The notes beneath the pieces were generated by a model. The model worked only from the letters and a program-made list of their open reading frames with translations. It searched no databases and had not been told where the DNA came from. Shown here piece by piece: positions 15,546 to 22,999 of a stretch of 46,088 bases of DNA; the first letter of the stretch is position 1, and each line of letters opens with the position of its first letter. The stretch comes from JAKVJE01 sp047722305 (lineage in GTDB: Bacteria; Actinomycetota; Actinomycetes; Actinomycetales; Microbacteriaceae): NCBI GenBank assembly GCA_047722305.1, contig JBDNYM010000013.1:1-46088 (forward strand), given 5' to 3'. Both the position numbers and the translations under genes were made by a program.

Positions 15546-16300
15546 GTGAACCGCTTCACCTCCACCCCGGCGGCGGCGAGCGCATCGCGCAGGGCCGCCG
15601 CCATCGCCACCGCCCCAGGCGAGTCGCTGTGCACGCAGATCGAGCCCGCCTCGGGGATGCGCACGACCGAGCCGTCGACGGTCGGCATCTCGCCGGTGTC
15701 CAGCAGGTGCAGGATGCGGTCCGAGATCGCCTGCGGATCAGTGAGCACCGCGCCCGGCTCGCGCCGCGACACCAGCGCTCCGTCGGGTTGATAGCCGCGA
15801 TCGGCGAACACCTCGGAGACCACGTGCAGCCCGGCCTCGGCGGCGATGCGCCCCACCGTCGAACCGGGGAGCGTCAGCAGCGCCAGGTCCGGATCGACCG
15901 CGACGATCGCCCGCACCACCGCGCGGGCCTGGGGCTCATCCCAGGCGATGCGGTTGTAGAGCGCGCCGTGGGGCTTCACGTACGAGACGGCCGTCCCGGC
16001 GACATGGGCGAGGCCCTGCAGGGCGCCGATCTGGTAGATCACGTCGTCGGTGAGGTCGTCCGGGGCCACATCCATCGCCCGGCGGCCGAAACCGGCCAGA
16101 TCGCGGTAGGCGACGTGCGCGCCCACCGACACGCCCCGCTGCGCCGCGCCCCGCAGTGTGGCGGCGATGCCGTGCGGGTCGCCGGCATGGAAGCCACAGG
16201 CGATGTTCGCGCTGGAGACGAGGCCGAGCATGGCCTGGTCGTCGCCCAGGGTCCACCGGCCGAAGCTCTCGCCCATGTCGCTGTTCATATCGACGCGCAT
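15542..16300 (-). CDS. pxpA: 5-oxoprolinase subunit A (LamB/YcsF family)
   Basis: The 252-aa protein is full length for the family. The signature blocks are all present: MNSDMGESFGRW, SANIACGFHAGDPHG, GAHVAYRDLAGFGRR, SYVKPHGALYN and EVFADRGYQPDGALVSRREP. PxpA catalyses ATP-dependent opening of the 5-oxoproline ring with PxpB and PxpC. I chose the ATG at 16300; the frame is open further upstream but without conserved sequence. This is the first gene of an operon in which every following start overlaps the previous stop (pxpA, pxpBC, biotin carboxylase, pcp, DUF2891 fragment). The divergent GntR/FCD gene begins 168 bp away. Confidence 0.93.
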   Translation of the reverse strand: MRVDMNSDMGESFGRWTLGDDQAMLGLVSSANIACGFHAGDPHGIAATLRGAAQRGVSVGAHVAYRDLAGFGRRAMDVAPDDLTDDVIYQIGALQGLAHVAGTAVSYVKPHGALYNRIAWDEPQARAVVRAIVAVDPDLALLTLPGSTVGRIAAEAGLHVVSEVFADRGYQPDGALVSRREPGAVLTDPQAISDRILHLLDTGEMPTVDGSVVRIPEAGSICVHSDSPGAVAMAAALRDALAAAGVEVKRFT

Positions 16301-16351
16301 ATCCGGCCCTTCTGCATGGTTTGTCCGGTTCGTTCCACAATCACCGTGGGA

Positions 16352-16362
16352 TTGTTCAACAA
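16352..16362. promoter_or_regulatory. candidate GntR/FCD operator
   Basis: TTGTT-C-AACAA is a perfect 5+1+5 palindrome between pxpA and the divergent GntR gene. FCD-type GntR proteins typically bind short AT-rich palindromes like this, so autoregulation plus control of the pxp operon is the likely role. A TTGTTGA half-site also occurs on the minus strand near 11007, by the importer promoter. Confidence 0.45.
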
Positions 16363-16455
16363 GTTGGCGTCGATCCAATCACACCAGTGTTACGGACGTG
16401 TTGCGGGTCGCGGCGAGGGCGGAGTCGGACGGACGGGGCGGGCAGGAGACGCTCG

Positions 16456-16471
16456 TAGGATTGAAGACATG
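16456..16471 (+). promoter_or_regulatory. candidate -10 box and leaderless start of the GntR gene
   Basis: TAGGAT (16456-16461) precedes the ATG at 16469 by 7 nt and no ribosome binding site is visible, as expected for a leaderless mRNA. Confidence 0.45.
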
Positions 16472-17224
16472 TCTGCGCACGCCGGGATCGGCAAACCGTC
16501 CCGGGCGACGGCATCCGCAGGCTCGGAGCCGGCGCTTTCATCCCCGGGACCGGGCGCTCTCGAATCCGGCGGCGCCGTCGGCGAGCAGGTCGTGCGCCGC
16601 CTGCGCGAGGAGATCAGCACCGGCGAGCTGCTCCCCGGCGCCAAGCTCGCCGAAGTGGACACCGCCCGGCGCCTCGGCGTCTCGCGCAACACCCTGCGCG
16701 AGGCCTTCCGGCTGCTGTCGCGGCAGACGCTCGTCGTGCACGTCCCCAACCGGGGCGTGTTCGTCGCCAAGCCCACCCTCGCCAACGTGCTCGACCTCTA
16801 CCGGGCCCGGCTCATCCTCGAACCCGCCATCATGCGCGCCGCATCCCCCGCCCATCCCGCCGGCGCCGAGATGCGCGCCGCCGTCGCCCGCGCCCGGCAG
16901 GCCGCCGCCCGCGGCGACTGGCGCCAGGTGGGCACCGAGAACGCGGCCTTCCACGCCGCCGTGGTGCAGCTGGCCGGCAGCCCGTCGCTCGACGCGTTCC
17001 ACGACGACCTGATGGTGCGGCTGCGCCTCGTGTTCGACATGGTGGGCGATCCCCGGCACCTGCACGAGCCGTACGTCGGCTCCAATGACCGGATCACCGC
17101 CGCCTACGAAGCCGGCGACCTCGACGGCGCGGCCGAACGCCTGACCGACTACCTCGAGCGCTCCCGCGCGCTGGTCATCGACGTGTACGCGCAGCAGCAG
17201 GCGGAGGACGAGCGTCAGGAGTAG
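16469..17224 (+). CDS. GntR family transcriptional regulator, FCD domain
   Basis: The 251-aa protein has a disordered Ser/Gly-rich N-terminus (1-32), a winged helix (about 35-105, with LLPGAKLAEVDTARRLGVSR followed by NTLREAFRLL) and an FCD ligand-binding domain (about 108-240). FCD regulators of the FadR subfamily sense organic acids or amino acids. The first metal-ligand region is intact (ENAAFHAAVVQLAGSPSLD), but the histidines usually found in the later helices are replaced: NDRITAAY stands where EHRAI is common and TDYLERS where xxHLxxS is common. It may therefore bind its ligand without a metal. It is divergent from pxpA, so it probably controls pyroglutamate use, as repressor released by the substrate or by glutamate. 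Confidence 0.85.
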   Translation: MSAHAGIGKPSRATASAGSEPALSSPGPGALESGGAVGEQVVRRLREEISTGELLPGAKLAEVDTARRLGVSRNTLREAFRLLSRQTLVVHVPNRGVFVAKPTLANVLDLYRARLILEPAIMRAASPAHPAGAEMRAAVARARQAAARGDWRQVGTENAAFHAAVVQLAGSPSLDAFHDDLMVRLRLVFDMVGDPRHLHEPYVGSNDRITAAYEAGDLDGAAERLTDYLERSRALVIDVYAQQQAEDERQE

Positions 17225-17271
17225 CTTCGCCCGGGCGCGGCACGAACCGCAGGCACGGCAGCGCTCGGACA

Positions 17272-17307
17272 GGCGTCGGCGACGGGGGCCAGCACAGTGC
17301 CGACGCC
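17272..17307. terminator. candidate terminator between GntR gene and gltX
   Basis: GGCGTCGGC (17272-17280) and GCCGACGCC (17299-17307) form a perfect 9-bp stem with an 18-nt loop between converging genes. There is no T run. Confidence 0.35.
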
Positions 17308-17363
17308 GCAGGTCAGCGTTCTGCAGCCGGCGTCGAACTCGATGCGGCGGCGCAGCGTTTCGC

Positions 17364-18899
17364 TCAGCGCTGCGCGACGAACCCCTGGAAGCGCCGCAGC
17401 CGGGCCAGCGACTCCTCCCGCCCCAGCAGCTCCAGCGACTCGAACAGCGGCGGCGACACCCGGCGCCCGCTCACGGCGGTGCGCAGGGGGCCGAATGCCA
17501 GCCGCGGCTTGATGCCCAGCTCATCCACCAGCGCGTGCTGCAGGGCGTCGTGGATGCCGTCCGTGCGCCATCCCGGCTCGTCCAGGCCGTCCAGGGCGGC
17601 GAGCGCCGCCTCCAGCACCTGGCCGGCCGAGTCGCGCAGCTGCTTCACCGCGTCCGGCTGGTACTCGATGTCGTCGGCGCCGACGAACAGGAAGCCGAGC
17701 ATCCCCCCGGCCTCGCCCAGCAGGTTCATGCGCGGCTGCACCAGCGGCACGGCGGCGCGGATGACCCGCAGCTGGTCGGCAGTGGGGGGGTCGGCGACGT
17801 AGCCGTCGCGCTGCAGGAACGGGACCAGCCGCCGCGCGTAGTCGTCCGGGGCCAGCATGCGCATGTGATCGGCGTTGATCGCCGTGGCCTTCTTGAGGTC
17901 GAAGCGGGCCGGGTTGGGGTTCACCTTGGCGATGTCGAAGTGCTCCACCAGCTCGTCCGCGGTGAACACGTCGCGGTCGGCGGCGATCGACCACCCCAGC
18001 AGCGCCAGGTAGTTGACCAGCCCCTCCGGCAGGAAGCCATTGTCGCGGTGGTTGAACAGATTCGACTCGGGGTCGCGCTTGGAGAGCTTCTTGTTGCCCT
18101 CCCCCATCACGAACGGCAGGTGCCCGAAGCGGGGCACGAACTTCGCCGCCCCGATGCGGTACAGCGCCTGGTAGAGGGCGATCTGACGCGGAGTGGAGGG
18201 CAGCAGGTCCTCGCCGCGCAGGACGTGGGTGATGCCCATCAGCGCGTCGTCGACCGGGTTGACCAGCGTGTAGAGCGGGGCACCGTTCGGGCGCACCACC
18301 ACGAAGTCGCTGAACGACCCCGCCTTGAACGTGACCGGGCCGCGCACCAGGTCGTCGAACGAGAGATCCGTGTCGGGCACCCGCAGCCGCAGCGCCGGCT
18401 GGCGCCCCTCGTCGCGGTACGCCTGCCGCTGCGCGTCGGTGAGGTCGCGCTCGAAGTTGTCGTAGCCCTGGTGCGGGTCGCGGCCGTTCGCCTCGTTGCG
18501 GGCCGCCATCTCCTCGCCGGTCACGTAGCTCTCGTACAGGAAGCCCGCATCCTTCAGCTTCGCGATCACATCCTGATAGATGCCGCCGCGCTGCGACTGC
18601 CGGTAGGGGCCGTCGGGCCCGCCCACGTCGATGCCCTCGTCCCAGTCGATGTGCAGCCAGCGCAGCGCCGCCACGATCTGCTGGTAGCTCTCCTCCGAGT
18701 CGCGTTCGGCGTCCGTGTCCTCGATGCGGAACACGAACCTGCCGCCCACATGCCGCGCGTACGCCCAGTTGAACAGGGCCGTGCGCGCCATCCCGACATG
18801 CGGGGTGCCGGTGGGCGATGGGCAGAAGCGGACGCGGATGTCGGACCCCGTCGCGGTGGTGAGAGGGGCGGCGGACGAGAGGAGAGCTTCAGTAGCCAT
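17364..18899 (-). CDS. gltX: glutamyl-tRNA synthetase
   Basis: The 511-aa class I synthetase attaches glutamate to tRNA-Glu, and in most actinobacteria also to tRNA-Gln before amidation. The catalytic core shows RVRFCPSPTGTPHVGMARTA, with HVGM as the HIGH motif (34-37), the zinc-free N-terminal Rossmann fold typical of actinobacterial GltX, and the KMSKS-type loop KKLSKRDPE. The C-terminal helical anticodon-binding part is complete. The ATG at 18899 overlaps the end of dsdA by 11 nt, so expression is probably coupled to it. In related genomes gltX commonly follows ilvE and the FAH-family gene directly; here dsdA and a repeat array lie between. Confidence 0.97.
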   Translation of the reverse strand: MATEALLSSAAPLTTATGSDIRVRFCPSPTGTPHVGMARTALFNWAYARHVGGRFVFRIEDTDAERDSEESYQQIVAALRWLHIDWDEGIDVGGPDGPYRQSQRGGIYQDVIAKLKDAGFLYESYVTGEEMAARNEANGRDPHQGYDNFERDLTDAQRQAYRDEGRQPALRLRVPDTDLSFDDLVRGPVTFKAGSFSDFVVVRPNGAPLYTLVNPVDDALMGITHVLRGEDLLPSTPRQIALYQALYRIGAAKFVPRFGHLPFVMGEGNKKLSKRDPESNLFNHRDNGFLPEGLVNYLALLGWSIAADRDVFTADELVEHFDIAKVNPNPARFDLKKATAINADHMRMLAPDDYARRLVPFLQRDGYVADPPTADQLRVIRAAVPLVQPRMNLLGEAGGMLGFLFVGADDIEYQPDAVKQLRDSAGQVLEAALAALDGLDEPGWRTDGIHDALQHALVDELGIKPRLAFGPLRTAVSGRRVSPPLFESLELLGREESLARLRRFQGFVAQR

Positions 18900-20313
18900 A
18901 ACAGCCCGATTCTAGCCGCCGGACGCGGAGATGCGGGGCCGCCCCCGGCTGCAGCAGCCGCTCGCCGCGGCGCAGGTAGCCGGCCATCACTTCCTCGGGC
19001 ACCAGCCGTCCCCCGGTCAGCCACACCACGTGCGCGCCGGCGGCCCGATCGGCGAACCGGTACGGGACGGGCAGCCCGGCGACCGCGGACGGCTCCGCGT
19101 CGGTCCCCTCGGTGCGGTGCAGGATGGCCGCCAGCCGGAACATCTCGTCGTCGGGGACCGTCGCCCCGCCGTCGAGCAGCGGTCCCGCCGCCTGCCCGAC
19201 CAGGGCCGAGGCGCGGCCGACCGCCAGCCCGTCGGCGGCGGTGCGGTTGTCGAGGCCGATGTCCTGCACCGAGATCCGCTCATTGAGGCCCGTGTGCAGG
19301 CCCAGCAGCAGGCATGGCGAGTGCGTGGGCTCCGCGAACCGGCAGCGTACGCCGTCGCCGAACTCGGCGGCGAGCCCGAACGTGATGCCGCCGGCCGCCC
19401 CGCCCACGCCGCACGGAACGGTCACCTCCAGCGGATGCTCGGCGTCCACCGGCACATCCAGCGCCCGCAGCTGCCCCGCCAGCCGCCGAGCGGCCACCGC
19501 GTAGCCCAGGAACAGGTGCCGCGAGCTCTCGTCGTCGATGAAGTGGCAGTCGGGGTCGGACGCGGCCGCCGCGCGCCCGGCCGCCACCGCCACCGAGTAG
19601 TCGGCGCGGTGCTCGATGACCTCCACGCCCTCGGCGCGCAGGCGCTGCTTCTTCCACTCGCGCGCATCCGCCGACATGTGGACGGTGACGTGCAGGCCCA
19701 GCTTGGCGCCCATGATGCCGATCGAGAGCCCCAGGTTGCCGGTCGACCCCACCACGATGCGGTGGGATGCGAGCACGGTCCGGACCGGCGGCGTCAGCAG
19801 CACCCGGTAGTCGTCGCCGGGGTGCAGCAGCCCCGCCTGCTCGGCGACCTGCTCCGCGTACCACAGCACCTCGTAGACGCCGCCGCGCGCCTTGACCGAA
19901 CCGCTGATCGGCAGGGCGTCGTCGCGCTTGAGCAGCAGCGGGCCGGCCAGGGTGCGGCCGTAGCGGTCGTCCAGCGCCGCCTGCAAGGCGGGGGCCGCGA
20001 TCAGGGGCGACTCGACGATGCCGCCGCTGGGGCAGGTCTCGGGGAAGAGCTCTGCCAGCAGCGGGGCGAAGCGGCGCAGCCGGGCGGCGGCAGCGTCGAT
20101 GTCGGCTGCGGTCAGGGGCGCGGCGGCGNNNNNNNNNNGGTGTTGGGGGGCGGGGGGGGGGGGGGGGGGGGCGCGCGCCGGGGGGGGGGCGACCCGCCCC
20201 GGTTCGGCCCGGGCGCGCGGCGGGGGGGGGCCCCGGCCCGCGACCAGCGGGTCGCGCAGCAGATCGGGGCGGGATATGCGGGATGAGCTGGATGAGCTGG
20301 ATGCCTCAGTCAT
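18889..20313 (-). CDS. dsdA: D-serine ammonia-lyase (5' part corrupted by assembly gap)
   Basis: From about residue 65 onward the protein is a normal DsdA, a PLP enzyme that deaminates D-serine to pyruvate and ammonia. The PLP lysine is in LLLKRDDALPISGSVKARGG, the phosphate-binding loop in VGSTGNLGLSIGIMGAKLG, with FIDDESSRHLFLGY and VPCGVGGAAGGITFGL further on. The first residues (RPDLLRDPLVAG) are also family-like, but codons between them run through a 10-N gap and long G runs and translate to Pro/Arg-rich nonsense where the WxNP-type segment belongs. I regard this as sequence error rather than a broken gene. D-serine removal is a detoxification or nutrient function; the neighbouring locus for D-glutamate suggests a wider D-amino-acid use. 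Confidence 0.85.
   Translation of the reverse strand: MTEASSSSSSSRISRPDLLRDPLVAGRGPPPPRARAEPGRVAPPPARAPPPPPPAPQHXXXXAAAPLTAADIDAAAARLRRFAPLLAELFPETCPSGGIVESPLIAAPALQAALDDRYGRTLAGPLLLKRDDALPISGSVKARGGVYEVLWYAEQVAEQAGLLHPGDDYRVLLTPPVRTVLASHRIVVGSTGNLGLSIGIMGAKLGLHVTVHMSADAREWKKQRLRAEGVEVIEHRADYSVAVAAGRAAAASDPDCHFIDDESSRHLFLGYAVAARRLAGQLRALDVPVDAEHPLEVTVPCGVGGAAGGITFGLAAEFGDGVRCRFAEPTHSPCLLLGLHTGLNERISVQDIGLDNRTAADGLAVGRASALVGQAAGPLLDGGATVPDDEMFRLAAILHRTEGTDAEPSAVAGLPVPYRFADRAAGAHVVWLTGGRLVPEEVMAGYLRRGERLLQPGAAPHLRVRRLESGCYGY
20129..20240. other. assembly gap (10 N) and unreliable poly-G sequence
   Basis: Ten N occupy 20129-20138. They are followed by uninterrupted G runs and G/C-only sequence up to about 20240. 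The region lies inside the N-terminal codons of dsdA and replaces expected conserved residues. Such runs at a gap edge are typical of failed base calling, so neither frame nor length here can be trusted. Confidence 0.9.
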
Positions 20314-20316
20314 AGC

Positions 20317-20403
20317 CGTCAGCCTACGGCCGGGGGGGGAGGCTCATCCCGCAGTCGCTCCACCTCGTCCAGCAGGCGTCAGCCTACGGCCGAGGGGGGA
20401 GGC
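20317..20403. repeat. 27-bp direct repeat, 60 bp apart
   Basis: A block beginning CGTCAGCCTACGGCCG and ending in a G run followed by AGGC occurs at 20317-20343 and again at 20377-20403, with one difference in the G run. It spans the region just upstream of the dsdA start. Because it is adjacent to poor sequence, misassembly is possible. Confidence 0.6.
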
Positions 20404-20460
20404 AGCCCGCCGAGCAGCTCCGGGCAGTTCCCACACGCACGCCTCCGAGCATCCCATGGT

Positions 20461-20853
20461 GCGACTCCGGGAATCTGCCAGCCGCGCAGCATTTCTGCCA
20501 CCAGGCACGGGCGCCCCGGCAGATCCACCGCGAAGTGGCTGAATCACCGTGCAATCACCATGCAAGGCAGGGCAGGCGGGACGCAGACGAAACGCGGGAC
20601 GTGGACGAGCGCACGCCTGCTCTCACGAACATCTGCCAAGTGCGCAGCATTTCTGCCACCAAATGCAGGTGGCCTGGCAGCTCCACCGCGAAGTGGCTGA
20701 ATCACCGCGAGCAGGCCGGGAACGAGCCACGCCTGCCACGCCGAGCGACTCCGGAAATCTGCCAGGTGCGCAGTATTTCTGCCAGCAGGGCAGTATTTCT
20801 GCCAGCAGGAGTGGGCTGCCTGGCAGATTCCCCGCAAAGTGGCTGAATCACCG
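20461..20853. repeat. array of three related hairpin-forming intergenic repeats
   Basis: Copies lie at 20461-20549, 20630-20707 and 20745-20853. Each has the order ATCTGCCA, 6 variable nt, GCAGYATTTCTGCCA, a variable centre, YGGCAGMTYC, CRCCGC-like spacer and AAGTGGCTGAATCACCG. The outer ATCTGCCA and inner GGCAGAT arms are complementary; in copy 3 AATCTGCCAGG and CCTGGCAGATT match over 11 bp. Copy 3 also contains a 20-bp internal tandem duplication (20771-20790 and 20791-20810). Short ORFs across the copies on both strands share peptides only because the DNA repeats, so I do not call genes. The remaining 20314-20942 sequence shows no gene. Confidence 0.8.
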
Positions 20854-20942
20854 TGGTGCAGGAAAGTGCGGGCAAGGCGAGAGGCGAGAGGGCGAGAGGG
20901 ACGGGCAAGGCAAGCGGGGGGGGACCAGAAGCAGCAGCGCCG

Positions 20943-21710
20943 CTACCCTGCCACCACGGGGTTGACCAGCGACCCGACCCCCTCGACGGTGCACTTCACG
21001 GTGTCGCCGGGCACGATGGGCGCCACCCCGGCGGGCGTGCCGGTGAGGATGACGTCGCCGGGCAGCAGGGTGAACGCGGCGGTGATGGTCTCGATCAGTT
21101 CGGGCAGCCGGAAGATGAAGTCGCGCGTGTTGCCCTGCTGGGTGGGGACGCCGTTGATCTCGCCGCTGACGGTGACGGCCTCGGGGTCGAGTTCGGTCTC
21201 GATGCAGGGCCCGAGCGGGCAGAACGTGTCGAGGCCTTTGGCCCGTGCCCACTGCCCGTCGCCGCGCTGGTAGGCGCGTGATGACACGTCATTGCCGATC
21301 GTGTACCCGAAAACGTAGTCGGCCCAGCGCTCGGCCGGCACGGACTTGGCCAGTCGCCCGATCACGATGGCGAGCTCAGCCTCCGGTTCGACTTCGGTGA
21401 CGCCGGCGGGGATGACGATGGGGTCGTGCGGCCCGATCACGGCGGTGTTGGGCTTGAAGAACAGCAGCGGGTGGTCGGGCACCGCGTTGCCTTTCTCGGC
21501 GGCATGAGCGGCGTAGTTGCGCCCCACCCCGATGATCTTCGAGCGCGGGATGATCGGGGCGAGCAGGCGTACCTGCGCGACCGGGATGCGCTCGCCGGTG
21601 GTGCCGTAGCCGGCGACGAGCGGGTCGTCGGCCAGCACGACCACGTCGGCGCCGTCCAGCACCCCGTAGCGGGGTTCGGCGGTCTGGTGCGCGAATCGGA
21701 CGATCTTCAT
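20943..21710 (-). CDS. fumarylacetoacetate hydrolase (FAH) family protein
   Basis: The 255-aa protein has a short N-terminal domain (MKIVRFAHQTAEPRYGVLDG) and the FAH catalytic domain: GVGRNYAAHA, FFKPNTAVIGPHDPIVIPAG, the metal ligands in EVEPEAELAIVIGR, GYTIGNDVSSRAYQ, and the C-terminal GDVILTGTPAGVAPIVPGD. The family includes acylpyruvases, oxaloacetate decarboxylases and 2-hydroxyhepta-2,4-diene-1,7-dioate isomerases, so the exact substrate is not set by sequence; oxaloacetate or acylpyruvate cleavage is the best general guess. The ATG at 21710 is the family start. The gene follows ilvE on the minus strand after 182 bp containing two strong hairpins. Confidence 0.9.
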   Translation of the reverse strand: MKIVRFAHQTAEPRYGVLDGADVVVLADDPLVAGYGTTGERIPVAQVRLLAPIIPRSKIIGVGRNYAAHAAEKGNAVPDHPLLFFKPNTAVIGPHDPIVIPAGVTEVEPEAELAIVIGRLAKSVPAERWADYVFGYTIGNDVSSRAYQRGDGQWARAKGLDTFCPLGPCIETELDPEAVTVSGEINGVPTQQGNTRDFIFRLPELIETITAAFTLLPGDVILTGTPAGVAPIVPGDTVKCTVEGVGSLVNPVVAG

Positions 21711-21773
21711 GGATGCTCCTCGCTCTGCGGCCCGGCTCTTGGCCCGGCAATCTGCCGGCGACGCCCGCGGGGT

Positions 21774-21813
21774 CCGTCCCTCCCGTCCCAGGTGCTCGGG
21801 ATGGGAGGGACGG
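21774..21813 (-). terminator. strong hairpin between ilvE and the FAH gene (A)
   Basis: CCGTCCCTCCCGTCCC (21774-21789) pairs with 21798-21813 over 16 positions with one G-T position and an 8-nt loop. No T run follows on the minus strand. It could terminate part of the ilvE transcript or protect its 3' end. Confidence 0.5.
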
Positions 21814-21857
21814 CTCAGGCGGCATCCCCCATTCTGCCGGAGGATGCCGCCTGAGCC
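21812..21857 (-). terminator. strong hairpin between ilvE and the FAH gene (B)
   Basis: GGCTCAGGCGGCATCC (21812-21827) is a perfect 16-bp inverted repeat of 21842-21857 with a 14-nt loop. It lies 35 nt after the ilvE stop and shares its last two bases with hairpin A. The pair of long stems suggests partial termination or RNA processing between ilvE and the FAH gene. Confidence 0.55.
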
Positions 21858-21892
21858 GATCCGAGCCGCGGATGCGGCGGGCCGGGATGCTG

Positions 21893-22999
21893 CTAGTCGG
21901 TCAGCTTGACCGTCCAACCGCGCTTGTCCTCGACGCGACCGTACTGGATGTCGGTGAGGGCCTTGCGCAGCCCCATCGTGACCTCGCCGGCGGTGTTCTT
22001 GGGGGCGGGGATGGTGAAGTCCTCGGCGACGAGCTTGGCCAGCGGGTTGATCACCGCGGCGGTGCCGCAGGCGAAGATCTCGGTGAACGTGCCGTCGGCG
22101 ACGCGATCTTTCCACTCCTGCAGCGACACGGCGCGCTCTTCGACGGTCAGGCCGAAGTCTTCCTCCGCGATCTGCAGCAGCGACTTGCGGGTCACGCCGT
22201 GCAGGATGGCGCCGGTCAGCTTCGGGGTGACCAGGTGGTTGTCGCTGGTGACGAACATGATGTTCATGCCGCCCAGCTCGTCGACATTGGTGTGGGTCTC
22301 GGTGTCGAGGAACAGCACCTGCGAGCAGCCGTGCGCGTGGGCCTGGTTCTCGGGCTGCAGGCTGGCCGCGTAGTTGCCGCCGCACTTGGCCTCGCCGGTG
22401 CCGCCCAGCGACGTGCGGGCGAGCTTCTGCTCGAGCCAGATGTCGACCGGCTTGACGCCGCCCTTGAAGTACGGGCCGGCGGGGCTGCCGATGAGCACGT
22501 ACTTGACCTGCTGGGCGCTGCGCACGCCCAGGAACTGCTCGGTGGCGAACATGAACGGGCGCAGGTAGAGGCTCTTCTCGCCCTCGGGGTCGGGCACCCA
22601 GTCCTTGTCGACGGCGGCGAGCTCGAACAGCGACTGCACGAAGTCGGCCTCGGGCAGCTCGGGCAGGGCCAGCCGCTCGGCGGAGCCCTGGAAGCGCTTC
22701 GCGTTCTGGTCGGGACGGAACGTCCAGATCGACCCGTCGGCGTGACGATAGGCCTTCAGGCCCTCGAAGATCTCCTGCGCGTAGTGGAACACCGACGCGC
22801 CCGGGTAGATCGACAGCGGCCCGTAGGGCAGCACCTGCGCATCGTGCCAGCCCTGGTCGATGTCGTAGTCGATGGTGGCCATGTGGTCGCTGAAATGGAC
22901 GCCGAATCCGGGATCGGCGAGGATGCCGGCCCGAGTGGCGGGGTCGGCCGGGGCGGAGTTGCGGTGCACGCTGAACGGCAGCGCGTCGGTGGATGCCAT
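21893..22999 (-). CDS. ilvE: branched-chain amino-acid aminotransferase
   Basis: The 368-aa PLP fold-type IV aminotransferase carries out the last step of valine, leucine and isoleucine synthesis and the first of their breakdown. The catalytic Lys205 lies in GTGEAKCGGNYAASL; other family blocks are YGPLSIYPGASVFHYAQEIF, RPDQNAKRFQ, YLRPFMFATEQFLGV, ELGGMNIMFV and EIFACGTAAVINPLA. The ATG at 22999 is preceded by AAGGAT; an upstream extension of the frame has no conserved sequence. It is divergent from thyA. Confidence 0.96.
   Translation of the reverse strand: MASTDALPFSVHRNSAPADPATRAGILADPGFGVHFSDHMATIDYDIDQGWHDAQVLPYGPLSIYPGASVFHYAQEIFEGLKAYRHADGSIWTFRPDQNAKRFQGSAERLALPELPEADFVQSLFELAAVDKDWVPDPEGEKSLYLRPFMFATEQFLGVRSAQQVKYVLIGSPAGPYFKGGVKPVDIWLEQKLARTSLGGTGEAKCGGNYAASLQPENQAHAHGCSQVLFLDTETHTNVDELGGMNIMFVTSDNHLVTPKLTGAILHGVTRKSLLQIAEEDFGLTVEERAVSLQEWKDRVADGTFTEIFACGTAAVINPLAKLVAEDFTIPAPKNTAGEVTMGLRKALTDIQYGRVEDKRGWTVKLTD

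Noticed and set aside
20139..20240. G-quadruplex-forming regulatory region
   Set aside because: The G runs adjoin a 10-N assembly gap and destroy conserved dsdA codons, so sequence error is far more likely than a real structure.
18889..20313. dsdA as a pseudogene
   Set aside because: Everything after the gap is intact and conserved; the defect is confined to the unreliable sequence.
20461..20853. Possible CRISPR array in the repeat cluster
   Set aside because: Only three copies, unequal spacing (158 and 126 bp), repeats of 80-110 bp with inverted arms, and no cas genes nearby.
20535..20965. Small proteins encoded by the intergenic repeats (shared peptides such as STAKWLNH or VIQPLRGG)
   Set aside because: Similar peptides appear in several frames and strands only because the DNA repeats; there are no ribosome sites or independent evidence of translation.
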